A DNA stretch of 64,000 nucleotides, taken from assembly GCA_025504975.1 (NCBI GenBank), contig JANUWI010000014.1, positions 186,001 to 250,000 on the forward strand, given 5' to 3'. Position 1 is the first letter of the stretch. Each line of letters opens with the position of its first letter. The translations under genes and the position numbers were made by a program. The notes under the pieces are model-generated. The model was not told the DNA's origin. It saw only the letters and a list, made by a program, of their open reading frames with translations, and searched no databases. Shown here one piece after another: positions 47,994-59,568 of this stretch. Source of the DNA: Plenodomus lindquistii. Taxonomy: Eukaryota; Ascomycota; Dothideomycetes; Pleosporales; Leptosphaeriaceae.

Positions 47994-48414
47994 GGCTCAA
48001 TCGAGTCGGGATGGGCGAGGCCTGCGTTGGTGGTGAGTTCCTGGAGACGTGCAGCTTTTTCCGTGTGCAGAGCCTCAACGTGCAAAAGTCGCAACTTCCG
48101 GCGCATCAACCCATCCGAGTCGTCATATCTTAGTCAGACGAGCTGCACAATTGGCGCTGCGCAGAGTTGTTGCGGTCATGTGGTCGCTGCACGTCAAGCT
48201 GGAGTTCTAAATGCACAAAATCGCGGAAGTCCGATGACCAATGGGCTCTCCAGCTGTCGATGACGTAGCACGTGACGAGCTAAGTCTCTTGACTCGTCGT
48301 ACACCATGCACAGAATCCGGCCGTGACGCCTCAAAGACACTGGTGGTGCTTCTCTCGGCCTTCACTTGGTTTCTCCCGTTTCTCGAGTTCCATTGAACCA
48401 TTTTTTGGCCCAGT
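47994..48414. promoter_or_regulatory. Shared divergent promoter, PPR / acid phosphatase
   Basis: 421 bp between start codons. A CCAAT lies at 48238-48242 and a TGACGTAGCACGTGAC stretch (CRE-like core plus CACGTG E-box) at 48261-48276. CACGTG is the type of site bound by Pho4-like bHLH factors, which would suit a phosphatase; this is inference. Confidence 0.5.
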
Positions 48415-50338
48415 ATGACGACCTTTATACCCCGGCCACCCTACACACAGGAAGAGCTAGATAAACTTTATCCCAAGGAGCTTGAGTTGCAACTCGTGCA
48501 GATTGTAAGACCAATGATCATGTCCTATGTGGCCAGCCATATGGATTGAGGTCGAGGACTGACATGATCCACAGCTTCTTCGCCATGGTCAGCTCACCTT
48601 GATCTCGCAGTCTCAGCAAGGAATCGAATGACTAAGTATCATGCACAGGCGAGAGAAGCCCAGTTTCTCCCCGATTCCAGAATGTGAGCTCAGAACGAAA
48701 AGAAATCAAAAAATCAAAACAACCCTCTGACTCCAGCTCAAGACAGGCTTGGCAGCGCGTACGAGCACCCAAGGAGTTTCTGTCGCGAAAGCTGACATGA
48801 CAAGACTGGCCCTACTGCAACGCAGCCCGTCAATTGACCAGTGTAATCCAAAACACTAAAGACTCTTCGCAATGGGGCCAACTTCAATGGCGTCGCCGTC
48901 TCGAAACCTTTGACAACGATGATAGTCCAGGTAGCCCCTCCCCAAGTCACAGTCATGTATAATCCTCTGACACGCGCCCAGTCATCGCCTCGGGACCAAA
49001 AGGCGAATACGACGGTATATGCCAACCTGGAGAGCTCACTGACAAAGGTCGTTCTACCACTCTCGCCCTCGGACAACGTCTCCGCCACCTCTACGTTGAT
49101 CAACTGCACTTTATGCCTTCACTCATCTCAGATGCCGACATGATTTACCTGCGCGCGACTCCGATTCCACGCGCGTTGGAATCCCTCCAACAAGCATTCA
49201 CGGGCTTCTACCCGCTCGACACACGCACCGCTAACTTTCCCCCACCTACCATCATCTCCCGCACGCCCGCCGACGAGACCCTATTCCCCAACGACGCAAG
49301 CTGCCGCCGCTTTGCCCAACTCTCCCGCGCATTCGCCGCACGTGCATCAGAGAATTGGAACGACACGGATGATATGTCCTATCTGTCATCCAAACTGCAA
49401 AAATACATGCCCGGCAATTCTCCGGTAGCCGTAGACTCCCGACCGCGGTTGAGCGGGATAATGGACACGCTGAACGCAACCGATGCTCACGGCCCAGACA
49501 CGAAACTGCCAAAGGAGTTCTACGATCCCAAGTTGAGAGCGATCATCGATAAGATTGCAGTGGAGGAGTGGTACAAAGGGTATTCGGAAAGTATCGAGTA
49601 CCGAACTCTGGGTATCGGTGGGCTCATGGGCGATGTGACAGCTCGAATGACAGCGTCTGCGCGACACGATTCCGGTGATGGACTCGTTGAAGTGGGAACA
49701 CAGGGGAAGGGCAGGGGCGGCGAGACGGCGATCAAGTTGGCGATGAGTGGGTGTCACGACACTACGCTCGCTGGTGTTTTGACATCACTTGGTGCCTTTG
49801 AAGGGGAGGCATGGCCGCCGTTCACGAGTCACATTGCGTTTGAGCTCTTCAAATCTCGCGCGGCTTCTGCTTCTCCATCGCGGACTCCATTGCCGCCGCC
49901 GCAACAGCCTTCCTTGGCTCCCACGACGAGAAATAGCTGGTGGTCCTCTCTCTTCGGCACCGCTCAACCCCCCGTACCATCAAAACCAGAAAGCACAGCG
50001 CGCAGCCCGGTTTCACAGCTCAGCCAGGCGCAGCGCGATAAGCTCAACGAGTACTATGTGCGTATTCGCTACAACGACAAGATTATGCAAGTCCCGGGGT
50101 GCAAGGTAGAGGGTAAGCATCTCAAAGGAGATACGACATTTTGTACTCTGGTAAGTACTTACCTTAATTATCTGGAGCTTGAGTGCTCAGCCTTGTCAAT
50201 GTAATACTGATATGTAATGTACAGGAAGCGTTCAAATCCATAGTCGACGCCTATACGCCCAAGAACTGGAAAGCAGAGTGTATGACTAATATCGATAAGC
50301 CTGCTTTCCCAGAGAAGATTGAACCAGCTGGGTACTAG
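48415..50338 (+). CDS. Histidine acid phosphatase family protein (clade 2) with two microexons
   Basis: Seven exons: 48415-48504, 48575-48587, 48649-48683, 48743-48758, 48805-48930, 48982-50150, 50225-50338; 520 aa. Exons 2 and 4 are only 13 and 16 nt. The model is forced by conservation: exons 1-3 join to ELQLVQILLRHGERSPVSPR, carrying the phosphate-binding Arg-His-Gly (residues 33-35), and exons 4-5 join to TGLAAHWPYCNAARQL. Further downstream are GPKGEYDGICQPGELTDKGR, LRATPIPRALESLQQAF and the catalytic SGCHDTTLAGVLTSLGAF (His352-Asp353). The reaction is hydrolysis of phosphomonoesters through a phosphohistidine. No N-terminal signal peptide is visible, so it is probably intracellular. A Ser/Pro-rich insertion lies at about residues 385-435. 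The first 30 residues (MTTFIPRPPYTQEELDKLYP) are conserved in fungal homologues as I recall them. Confidence 0.9.
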
Positions 50339-51010
50339 GGCTCTAATGTGCAACTGATTGTCAATGTACAGTGGAATAGAAGACGGGTAGACTAGAATGC
50401 GCTATGCAGAATGTATAGAATGTGGGGTGCATGTATGGGCTGTCGTGTCGACGCTGAGAAAACAAGACGGATCTCATGAGTACGGGGATTTGTTTCACGA
50501 GGTGGTGAGAAGATGACGTGCAGACGTAGAGTGCATAGAGGGGATACATTGTCAAGCGTAGAGTATACATACGGTGTTTGATGTCGTTTGTAGAGCTATT
50601 GATGTACTGTGATTGTGACGGTTCTACATCTACCAATACGGAATTGTGTAGTAACGAAATGACATTGTACGTTTTTACGAGATTCCTCGACAGGAACTTG
50701 GGATGCGGTAGTTTGGACGAATTAAAGGCTAGAAAGATTACTGCATCGACTACCGAATCATATGTTTTTGTTCGAGTCTTGGAACCAATATCACGCGCAG
50801 GGTATACACACGAGGTTTTGGAGTGATTTTCAAGGTTCTAGATGCATTGCCATGTTTATGTTGCATACTACGGGAAGCTATTTCTAGCACGTACTGAGTG
50901 GGGAGACTCTGGAACCCCTGAAGTACTACACTTGAGATAGCATGAAGGTTCGAGGCCTAGTTACAGGCCTCTTCGAGTTGAGCCGTTATCCTAGCAATGC
51001 TTCGAACGAG
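50339..51010. other. Convergent intergenic region, no gene seen
   Basis: About 0.67 kb between the phosphatase (plus) and the first BTB gene (minus), holding both 3' ends. A frame at 50578-50826 is not supported by any family likeness. Confidence 0.5.
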
Positions 51011-51862
51011 TCACATCCCAGTCAGTTCCGCAGAAGCACCCAAGTACCGAGACTTCATCTTGTAGCACACCGCTCCAGTTGTGACATGCTGATGGTACCT
51101 GCATGATCCTACATGGCTCGCCGGGTCGACAGCACGAGCATACACGTCCTTCAGACCAAAGTGCTCTGCTTTTGCCGCCCACCAATCTGCGACGAATTCG
51201 ATATCGTGATTCAAAGCTAAATTGCCCATGGTAATGTCTTGGCCGGACCAGCTGTGGAAATTGACTTCTGCTACCATCTTCCTGAGTCCTGAATCCCTGG
51301 TGGTGATCGCATAGATCCCATTGACATAGCTGGGCGTAAAGTGCCCCAAGTCCTTTGGAAATTGAATGCGGGACTCGGCGACATTCTCCAGGATGAAGTC
51401 TGCCAAGGCGTCGCTGAAGTCGGGAGCTTGCAAGAAATCGGCCAGGTATAGCGCGCGGAAGGAATCATTCATCATCTTACCGAACATCTTGCGGCGCCAG
51501 GCAACGGTCACGATCTCGTGGAGCGCGGGGCCTGCGGGTTTCAGGAAGACGAGACCTGTGAGGAGAAATTTGGCAAACACTGTGAAGCTTTGCGGGGAGA
51601 CAGCAGGTAAGTTGACAGTGCGGGAGTGACCCTCGAGCCAGTCGTCCTTCAACGCGATGTCGAAGAAATGAGAGGCGCTGCGGAGTGAAGACTCGTGTAG
51701 GAGGAATTGCGTGAGGGTGTTGCCAGTGCTCACGTTAACAGTGATGATGTTTGCGAGCCCGCTGTGTTTACGTTAGCAAAGCAATTTTTAGGGTGGTAGT
51801 GATGCAACGAACGACGGGCCTGAGCCTACGGCTCGCACGACGGATCTTGTCGCGAGCTCCAT
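51011..51862 (-). CDS. BTB/POZ domain protein, copy A
   Basis: Two exons, 51862-51813 and 51761-51011, with a 51-nt intron in phase 2 that interrupts the codon after GSGP; 266 aa. The BTB fold spans roughly residues 17-110: ANIITVNVSTGNTLTQFLLH, ESSLRSASHFFDIALKDDWL, RTVNLPAVSPQSFTVFAKFL. After a helical region (LYLADFLQAPDFSDALADFI) comes a C-terminal Cys/His motif CRYHQHVTTGAVCYKMKSRY. This is the fungal short-BTB family, greatly expanded in Pleosporales; some members in other fungi act as Cul3 adaptors, but no such role is shown here. It shares intron position, phase and the Cys/His tail with the divergent gene at 52693, so the two are paralogues. ATG 51862 is the only start giving an exon with matching phase. 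Confidence 0.85.
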
Positions 51863-52692
51863 GGCTGTAGTCAAGGAATTGGGATTGCGCTCGCTTGTGA
51901 GGCCGTGGCGTTGATGACGGGAGTTGATCCGGAGTACCGACGGAAGTGCGTGGTTTGTAGTGTTCAAGGACTGGGAGCTATAACGAGCGAGAAGCTCTTG
52001 AAGTAGGAACGGGGCACGCTAGTGCTCACGGTGAACGGTGAAAGCCAACTCCAAAACCCGCACAACCTATTGATACACCGGGAGCTTCCCGGGAAAAAGT
52101 GGTCAAGCCCCAGGCTAGTATGGATTGTTCAAAATAATATACATAACGCATCTCAAATATGGGAAAGGCTGCAGCCTTCGGCTTGAGAGCCCACCCTATA
52201 TGGATGAGTAAAGCCGCTCTACGCTCGTGATATTAGCACATGTATATATCCCTATCACAACACCAATCTACGTGCTCAAGGCAAGCTGCAGTGAATGCCG
52301 CACATGCTTGGGAATCCATGTCCATGGATTGATCAATCTACGTGCCACGAGCGTCAAAGGACAATCGTGGCAATACAGCCCTGATAAGAAGCCAGCCTCC
52401 TTCAAATTGCGTGCTCTCTCAAAATGAAAATGTACCATCAGTTATAGTGAGCCCTACCCGTATAAGACCACAAACATGGTCAGCTATGACTCAGGCATTG
52501 TCGCCTACGCTGACAATAGCTTTGGCGTTTGACGCTTCGGTCCAGGGCTTTCAGGACCCACTTTCACTTTTCACCGTGAACACTAGCTCATGTTGGATTA
52601 AGCTACTCTGAGCTCGCTGCGACTGCCTTCCTCAACTCCTACACACAAATACAAAATCCTTGTCTTCGATCCTTCGAAGCAGGAGCAATATC
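51863..52692. promoter_or_regulatory. Intergenic region between divergent BTB paralogues
   Basis: 830 bp contain both promoters. A frame at 52342-52611 is unsupported. No obvious inverted symmetry between the two halves by eye. Confidence 0.45.
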
Positions 52693-53630
52693 ATGGCTTC
52701 GTCAACCAGCGACACCCTAGCAGCAAGCACCAGTTTGCAGCCCAGCAATATTCGTAGGATGGTGGATACAGGTCCTTCGTACGCCGGTCTTCCCAATCCA
52801 AGATCGTAATTGATTGTCTTTAGTGATCTCGCCTGTGTTATCACAGTCAATGTCGGCACAGAAAGCGAATGCACGTCCTTCATACTCCATGAAAGCCTTC
52901 TCAGGAAGATTTCGAAATTCTTTGACAATGCGCTCAAACGTGATTGGCAAGAGTCCACAGAGCGTATTGTCGCGCTCCCAGAGGCTTCGCCCGCCGCTTT
53001 CACCATCTACGCGAAATTCCTTGTCACCGGACTGTTGTTTTTAGAGCAAGCGAACGAATTGGCGATCTTTAGCGAAGGGGCCACCGAGACCGGATCCAGC
53101 TCCTGTCCAGCAATGGCAGAGTGCCTCGAATGCGCTCAACTCGCGGACTTTTTGCAGGCCACGAACTTCGGAGACGCTGTCGCAGACGCTGTCTTGGAAA
53201 CCATCGCGGATGTGCGAAGGTTATACGGCGAGGGGCGCGTTGTTTGTATGCATGCTGCACTACAGTGCGCTTACATGATCACCAAGGCCGGATCTCCCAT
53301 TCGGAAGCTCTTCCTAGACTTGTGCGTTTACGCCTGGGGCAACAAGGAGGAAGTTGTGCCACGCGACCTGGACCGACTCGATTCAGAGATCCTGGCGGAC
53401 TACATCAATACGATCAGGCCATATCTTGTTTCTGGTAACTCGGTGGACAACCATCCGAATCCTGTCAGCTTCAGAGATACTTGCAATTACCATGAGCACC
53501 TATTGACCGGCGACGCTTGCTACAAGACGAAGCGTCAGTATCCCGATGGAGGAACACAATCAGCAGGTATGAACTCTATCTCTCGTATGACTCATGAGGA
53601 CTAACGAGCTTGCGTTCAGAACATCTCTAG
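52693..53630 (+). CDS. BTB/POZ domain protein, copy B
   Basis: Three exons, 52693-52778, 52824-53566 and 53620-53630; introns of 45 and 53 nt; 279 aa. The first intron is in phase 2 after the codons for TGP, exactly as in copy A. The BTB domain reads DLACVITVNVGTESECTSFI, LHESLLRKISKFFDNALKRD, RIVALPEASPAAFTIYAKFL, then helices CAQLADFLQATNFGDAVADA. The Cys/His tail is CNYHEHLLTGDACYKTKRQY. The last intron has a CTAAC branch site and ends 11 nt before the stop; if not spliced, the protein instead ends MNSISRMTHED. Relative to copy A it has a slightly longer N terminus (MASSTSDTLAASTSLQPSN). Function unknown beyond likely protein-protein interaction. Confidence 0.83.
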
Positions 53631-54108
53631 TGGAAGCATGTCTTACGCGTGTAATCACGAAGAGCATTTGGCGAGGAAGATGTACTTGTGGCAGGACGGG
53701 TAGATTTCAGTCTGGATCTCCGACCTACGTCGGTTAATCAGATTGTCCAAAGGAGGTTGCATTTAGGGGACAAACTCATAGTGTACACTTCGTAGTGCTA
53801 TACCTCATCTCACAAAACACATCTTTCGTACGCTTCTCAGACTGTGACGTACATTTGGAGTGTTATGTGGCGTTGGCGTTGACGTTGGCTTTTGCTTTAC
53901 TAGGGTAGGCAACCCACATTTTGTCACGCTCTCGCTGTAGTATGCGCTTTTTTGAACTCTGTGGTCTGGAGGGTGCAAGCTTCAAAAGTAATAATCCATT
54001 CGTTGCCCGGTGATCTTGATGATCATCAGTGGCCCCAGGGGCATTTGACAATTGACCTCAGGCGACACCATAGCCTAATTTGGTAAGGCGCAATCGCATC
54101 CTCCTCTC
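53631..54108. other. Intergenic, no gene seen
   Basis: About 480 bp after copy B. Nothing recognisable. Confidence 0.5.
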
Positions 54109-55242
54109 GTGCCTACCGACTGCCTCAGCTTCTTACCACGTCGTACTCCGTCAGATCGACAGGTTGATAGTAGGGATTTCGCCAATTTCTGGTGTTCACA
54201 GCAAGATTGTGAGTGGTTTCTTCCTTACAAGCGCTTAGCGATAGTGACGACCTTCTTGTTATGTCATGTCGTCACTAGACTCCGTTTGGGAAGCTGCACC
54301 AAGACTTTCCCAGTATCCCGAAGCAGACAAGGCCAGCTGCTTTCAACACTTCCGGATGGAGATAGATACCTGAGGCCTCAAGGCCTAACTTGCGACCCGA
54401 AGCGCTGGGCTGCACGCTTGTTCGTTAGTCGCCGGATAGCACACTCCAGTGGCATGAACAAGACGCTTCTCACTGATGCAGAACGAATTTTAACGTTCAC
54501 GAACTGCAAACTCAGAAAAGAAAGCCCATCTCTGTACCGAAAGTCCTCAGTATGCATTGATTCCCCGCCTGAAGTGGCACCTTGAAGCAGCGATATTCTT
54601 GAGTATCATGGTTGCCCGCGAACATCCGGAATCCAGAACGACACATCGACTTCGCAATCGCCATACTGTAACTCCTTCGAAACGCTTTTCGGCCCTACTG
54701 ATCGACAAGCTCACCAAGCTTCAGACACTCCACTTCTGTGTCTGCGTTGACCCGCGGCTCTTTCCCAACATCGACGAGAACTCTGGTCCACGGGGTTTTG
54801 ACACCAAGTCAAGCTGATCTGCGACGTGGAGCGCGGCAAGAAGCGAAAGTTAGCGTCGGGTCAGTAGTTCGAGCGGGGATCAACCGCTTTGCATGAATGG
54901 TATTGTTACAAGAGGTTCGGAGCATTTGCTATGTTAGTAGATTTACGCCTACACGACAAGATCACTTTAGTCGGCATGACATGGGCCGAGGACGGCTGTC
55001 CGGTCGTAGTCAACAGTGTAAAGCATATCTCTGTGTATTGCAGCAGTAAACAACAAAGTCTCACATTCTATTGTGAGTGGGATGTCCCTCTCAAAGCGAC
55101 ACTACACTCCCAGCTTCACAGGCAAGACCCGGGGCCTGTGGTTTCTGGCTCAATCTTTACCAACTACAGATTAACAGCGACGCGATTGCGAAGACCAAGC
55201 GACAGAACATCAAATATTCAAACGCAAGAAGATCGGCCCTAG
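54109..55242 (+). pseudogene. Cluster of plus-strand ORF fragments, possible decayed or multi-exon gene
   Basis: Three open frames follow one another on the same strand: 54109-54585, 54557-54817 and 54889-55242. The second has RFSALLIDKLTKLQTLHFCV and the third FAMLVDLRLHDKITLVGMTW, both with protein-like composition. I could not join them with confident splice sites, and no family is recognised. Either a degraded gene, an intron-rich gene I failed to model, or chance. Confidence 0.28.
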
Positions 55243-55497
55243 CGCAACATCGCAGGCGCTCCTGGGTATTCCCAACCAAATGTCAACGTAAAGCAAAATT
55301 CCACTGTGAAACAAACGCTTGCTACGCATAAGATCAAAAATCAAGGATTACCATCCATCTCAACCTCGAAAGGACATTACCCGCATTGAACCGGTACTAG
55401 CATAATGAGTGTGTGAGCCAAGGAGTCGACGACAGAGGCCTGCCAGCCATGCGACCGTGTTTGGTGTGATTGTGTGCATCAAGTGCGCACTTTAGTC

Positions 55498-57334
55498 CTA
55501 GGGCGAGGGCATTTTGCCTGCGTGCTCGTAGTATCGTGGCCATGTGTTCGTGAAGACTAAGTACTTGATGCTTTCGAAAGCTGCGTCGAAAACTTCGCCC
55601 GTGAAGTCGCTTGGGACAGTCATTTTAGTACTCGCTGTCGAAGAAGCGGTGTGGCTGGAATCGATACTCGCGGGTCGGTTGAGCGTATCTTCCCATGGAC
55701 AGACCACGTTGTCTCTAGCCACGGGCAACTTGATCTCCGGAGTCTGGTTACGTGGCATGTACGGATCGAACTCGACGCTTGCAAACGTACTCTGAAGCGT
55801 TTTGAAGATTTTGTACTCGATATTAATCGGTGTTTTCGCGGTAAAGGGGTTGACCAATGTGAAGTAGATGAGCGATGCTTCGTTGAACATTTGGCGTCTC
55901 TGGCTGGTTGTTACGACCTTGAGCGTTGACCATCTCTTTTTGAAGTTCCGTACTTCGCGCAGGAAGATGGTGTTTTCTGCTGTGAATTCTCTTGCTGCCG
56001 CCCAAGCGATGAGGGGCTCGATGCTATGCTCGATACTGAACTCAAGCGCTTGCATCGACGCCTTGGACTTTAGCTCCTTACCGTATACCACTGTCGACGA
56101 CTTGCTGGATACGATAGACTGGGCTGATGTGAGCGATGCGGTTTCTGAGGCTGATGGCGCTGATTGACGAGGGGGGGCTTTGAGAGCGTCGCGGAGTGGG
56201 ATGAGGACCAGAACCTGCTGACACACGATCAACGATGGCAAGAACCTAGGCCAACTTATATTAGCAACATCATGATGAGAGAATTTGAACGACATACCAG
56301 CCAGCTGGCGGGAAATGGAGATTGATATAATTAACCGCCGGTAGGCTTGAGTAGGTGAATGCGATCCAAAGCGGGGTGCCAGGCAATCTGATTGACGATG
56401 AGTAAGAGCAGACTTATACATGCATAGGTCAACTTACCCTGCTATGATTGCTATCCTCGTCTGCCATGCCCAAGAATGCACATCCTTGATAGACCTGATC
56501 TTCCACAATATCCATGGTCCGACGAAAATAGTCCAAAAAATCTGGATGAAAATCGACGGGATCCTGAAGGGCTGTTAGCTCAGCACATGAATCCTGCTAC
56601 TCATAACTTGCCATTCTCCGCCTCTGCGACAGTCATGATATCTAGCTGGCTCGGTGAGTAGCGCCGGACCGAAGAGTCCAAAACCACTGTGAAATCGACG
56701 TGAACCGATGAACAAAACGAAAGACGGTACAACCTGCAGAATCCATTAGCGGGGGTCGATGAATTCATATCTTGACATACCGAGACTACGAGTCCGACCA
56801 GGGTAGCAAAGTAGACTTGTCTAGTTGCGTCGAGTTCGATCCATGCCTGATAGAGACCACGAGGTGTATACGAGACGCGCTTCTTGCGAGAACCCTCGAG
56901 GAAATTTTGAGTGATGCGGCGTTGACTCTGGTATGCTGTCAAAACTTTGGCGTTGCAAGCTACGATGTGTCAGCAAGTGCAAAGACGGTGCGCGATGGCT
57001 ACCACCAACCTTGAAAGAGAGCCATGCCAAAGGGTAGAAACAAGGACATGATCCAAAATTCTACCTGACACGGGAAGAGGCCATTCCATGCGTAGACCAG
57101 CAGTACGAGAACCAGGTATACATGTAGAATCGATACTGCTGCAAAGAGGATTTTGATATTCCGAATCCTGACGCAGAATGCTGAGCGATTTCGATACAGC
57201 AGAACAAGTTCAACAGCCATTATGATGGTGTAGATTATCGCAATGACAACGTAAGTAATGCCCAAAGCGTCCGTGTTAGGCCTGAGTGCACCGTCCAGTT
57301 TGCGAGAGTTGAGGACCGGAGACATGTTGACCAT
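55498..57334 (-). CDS. Seven-transmembrane receptor with C-terminal RGS domain (GprK type)
   Basis: Six exons, 57334-57010, 56959-56781, 56733-56612, 56563-56438, 56387-56298 and 56245-55498; 529 aa. Introns are 47-52 nt; the third (56564-56611) uses a GC donor (GCAAGT), which alone restores GGEWIPSIFIQIFW. Seven hydrophobic helices are visible: ALGITYVVIAIIYTIIMAVE, IKILFAAVSILHVYLVLVLL, FWIMSLFLPFGMALF, VYFATLVGLVVSVVPSFVLF, IFIQIFWTIFVGPWILW, IAIIAGLPGTPLWIAF and WFLPSLIVCQQVLVLIP. The RGS domain follows from residue about 348 (LEFSIEHSIEPLIAWAAARE, IFLREVRNFKKRW, INIEYKIFKTLQ) to AAFESIKYLVFTNTWPRYYE, with a Ser/Thr/Pro-rich insertion at about 443-490. The layout is that of fungal GprK/Rgs7 and plant RGS1: a membrane receptor that accelerates GTP hydrolysis by G-alpha. 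Ligand unknown. Confidence 0.88.
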
Positions 57335-59568
57335 AAGCTCTTAGACCTTCCACGGTGTTGGTGCGTTTTGAAGCCGGATCGTAGATACCGAACTCCGCCT
57401 CTTGGTTAAGAGGAGGAAAACGTGGGTATGTGTGGCGAGAAAACGAAGTCGTCGTGTACTGGGTGAAGGACAAGGCATGCGATGTCACGTAGGCGAAAGG
57501 AGCGACGCAGAACTGGGGTAAACGGATGTGAGAGATTGGCAACGAGTTGGATACAAACTTGCCTCGCACATAGCACGCAATCAGTGAAGAGGACAGCGGG
57601 AAACAAAGTTGGCAGCCGTCGAGGGCCTGAGCGGTAAGGGAGGGGTAGATAGCAGGTGGTCGGCTGCTGCCGAACCAGAGCAACAGTATGTTCCTGGTGT
57701 AACGGGAAGGGAGCGCATCATTTACAGGGAGAGACGCGTGAACTGAGCGCCATGGCGGAGAGCGGTGTCACAAAAACAGCCACGGGGACACAGGCTGCTA
57801 CCTTGCCATACTGCGAAGAGAGCACGGTGATGCTGCAGCTTAGAGGGGTCATTATTACCGATTGAGCCCGGATAGTCTTTGCCAAACTCTCGAATGCAAG
57901 CGTGATGATGTACGTTGGGATCGTGACCGTGGTGAAGGGAGGCTGGTGGCTGGGAGGTTCGTGCTGCATCGCAAGACGTCGGAAGTTTCGGCGGCTGGGA
58001 ACCTCCAGAAACGACATCACCACCACGACACACCGACGTCCTCTCTACGATCTATGCGCACTCAGCGCTACACATGTTCAAAAAACGAACATGCCGTTTC
58101 TTCGCAGTGTAGCCTTCACTCAAGAGGCGTCCACCGTGGGCCTCGATGCAGGTACGGAGTTCAGCTCTGCCTGCATGCATGGCGCTTTTGCGCGCTCTAC
58201 GCGCCAACATCTGCAACTACTGCTGTCAGCATATTGATGCAGCTTGGCTCACAGAGATCTGTGTGATCTATGGGCATCCCACGTTTCAGTTTCGTGAGGG
58301 GCCGTGATCTGTTGGCCACCGCAAGGACCTGTTCATGCAGCGCTTTCGCAATCGACCCTGGCATCGCCTCACGTACAGCCTTGCTCACGGATCCTGTCAC
58401 TCTCAAAGTGGTTTCATAAGATGTCTTCTAGAAGTTTGCGAAGACCTACTGATGATGCGACAACGTGTTGTCAGAGGTGGTGGATCCGACACCACGACCA
58501 CATTTGGATCTCTCCGCATCTCTCAGACAGTCAAAAGAGCTGCAGGAAGCCTCATCCTACGGCAAAACTAATCGAATCAGGACAGCTGATGTGGGGAAGC
58601 ATGTTGTAAGACATCCTGCCTGATGTGGCTGCCCCATAACCGTAGGGTGCACGGCACCATTCAACCGTGGCATGTCGCGTCACCTTGACAAGCCATTGCC
58701 CCGACGAAGTCCTGCAGGACTCCTGTCCACCGGCTTTCGTTAGTAGCGTGGTCCTCGCTCGATGACAGAGCATTACGCAAAGTTCTCCGCTGAACACGAT
58801 GTCGGTCCCGGACCCTCGACTCGCATTATGAACTCTGCCACATGTACCCCCGGTCTTGATTGCGGATAAATTTGCGGCCATCGTAACCCAGATCTTGAGC
58901 GAGACTGCCGAGGGCTTGCTCTTCGTACAACACAAACGTCCAATCACGATACAACGATCTCGCGCCAGCTGTTGTTGAGAACTAGCTCACTCCACTTGGT
59001 CTCTGTAGGTACCCGTCTACCTGGTTTGTTCGGCCGTTTGGTTGTGACAGACAGACCTGGCGTAGTGTGGTTACTTTGTAGCACTCTGAGGTCGATCAAC
59101 CCTCATTGCAAAGTCACGGCTACTACCACACCCCACGAAATGAGAGCCGCAAGCTATGTTAGCTTTGCACGTTCGATATATTAGCAGCGTATCGGGATCC
59201 AACCTCATGAGCCGTGCGCATGCTGGAGCATCAAGATGTCGCAGGAGCTGTGCGCGTGCAACGACAGTACCGGCCGCGCTACTAACAATTGACAGGACAA
59301 TCATCGCGCGATCGTACCTATTCCCTCGCCCGGCAAATCGGTAAGCACTCTAGCACTTTATTGCGCGGATGGTATTGCCTGTTTCATCCAACGCGTGTGG
59401 GTAAATCGCAAATCAACAAAACCGAGCCGCTTTCCGCGATGTCACAAGCATGTGTCTTAGGTATTTCTGGCGCCACTGTCTCTCCTCAACGACATCCTTT
59501 CAATTTGTCCTATCCGCGCATCCTAGCGGGGTAACATTCTCGATATGAGCCACTCATCGTCGACCGAT
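57335..59568. other. Gene-poor intergenic region
   Basis: About 2.2 kb. A frame on minus at 57276-57683 overlaps the receptor start but lacks an ATG and is not needed for a complete 7TM protein, so this part is read as 5'UTR and promoter. Other short frames are unsupported. Confidence 0.5.

Noticed and set aside
54062..54105. tRNA-like D-arm (TAGCCTAATTTGGTAAGGC)
   Set aside because: The D stem pairs, but no matching anticodon stem, T-arm or acceptor 3' strand follows within 100 bp.
57276..57683. Upstream minus-strand frame as extra N-terminal exon of the 7TM-RGS gene
   Set aside because: No ATG at its start, and seven helices are already complete from ATG 57334.
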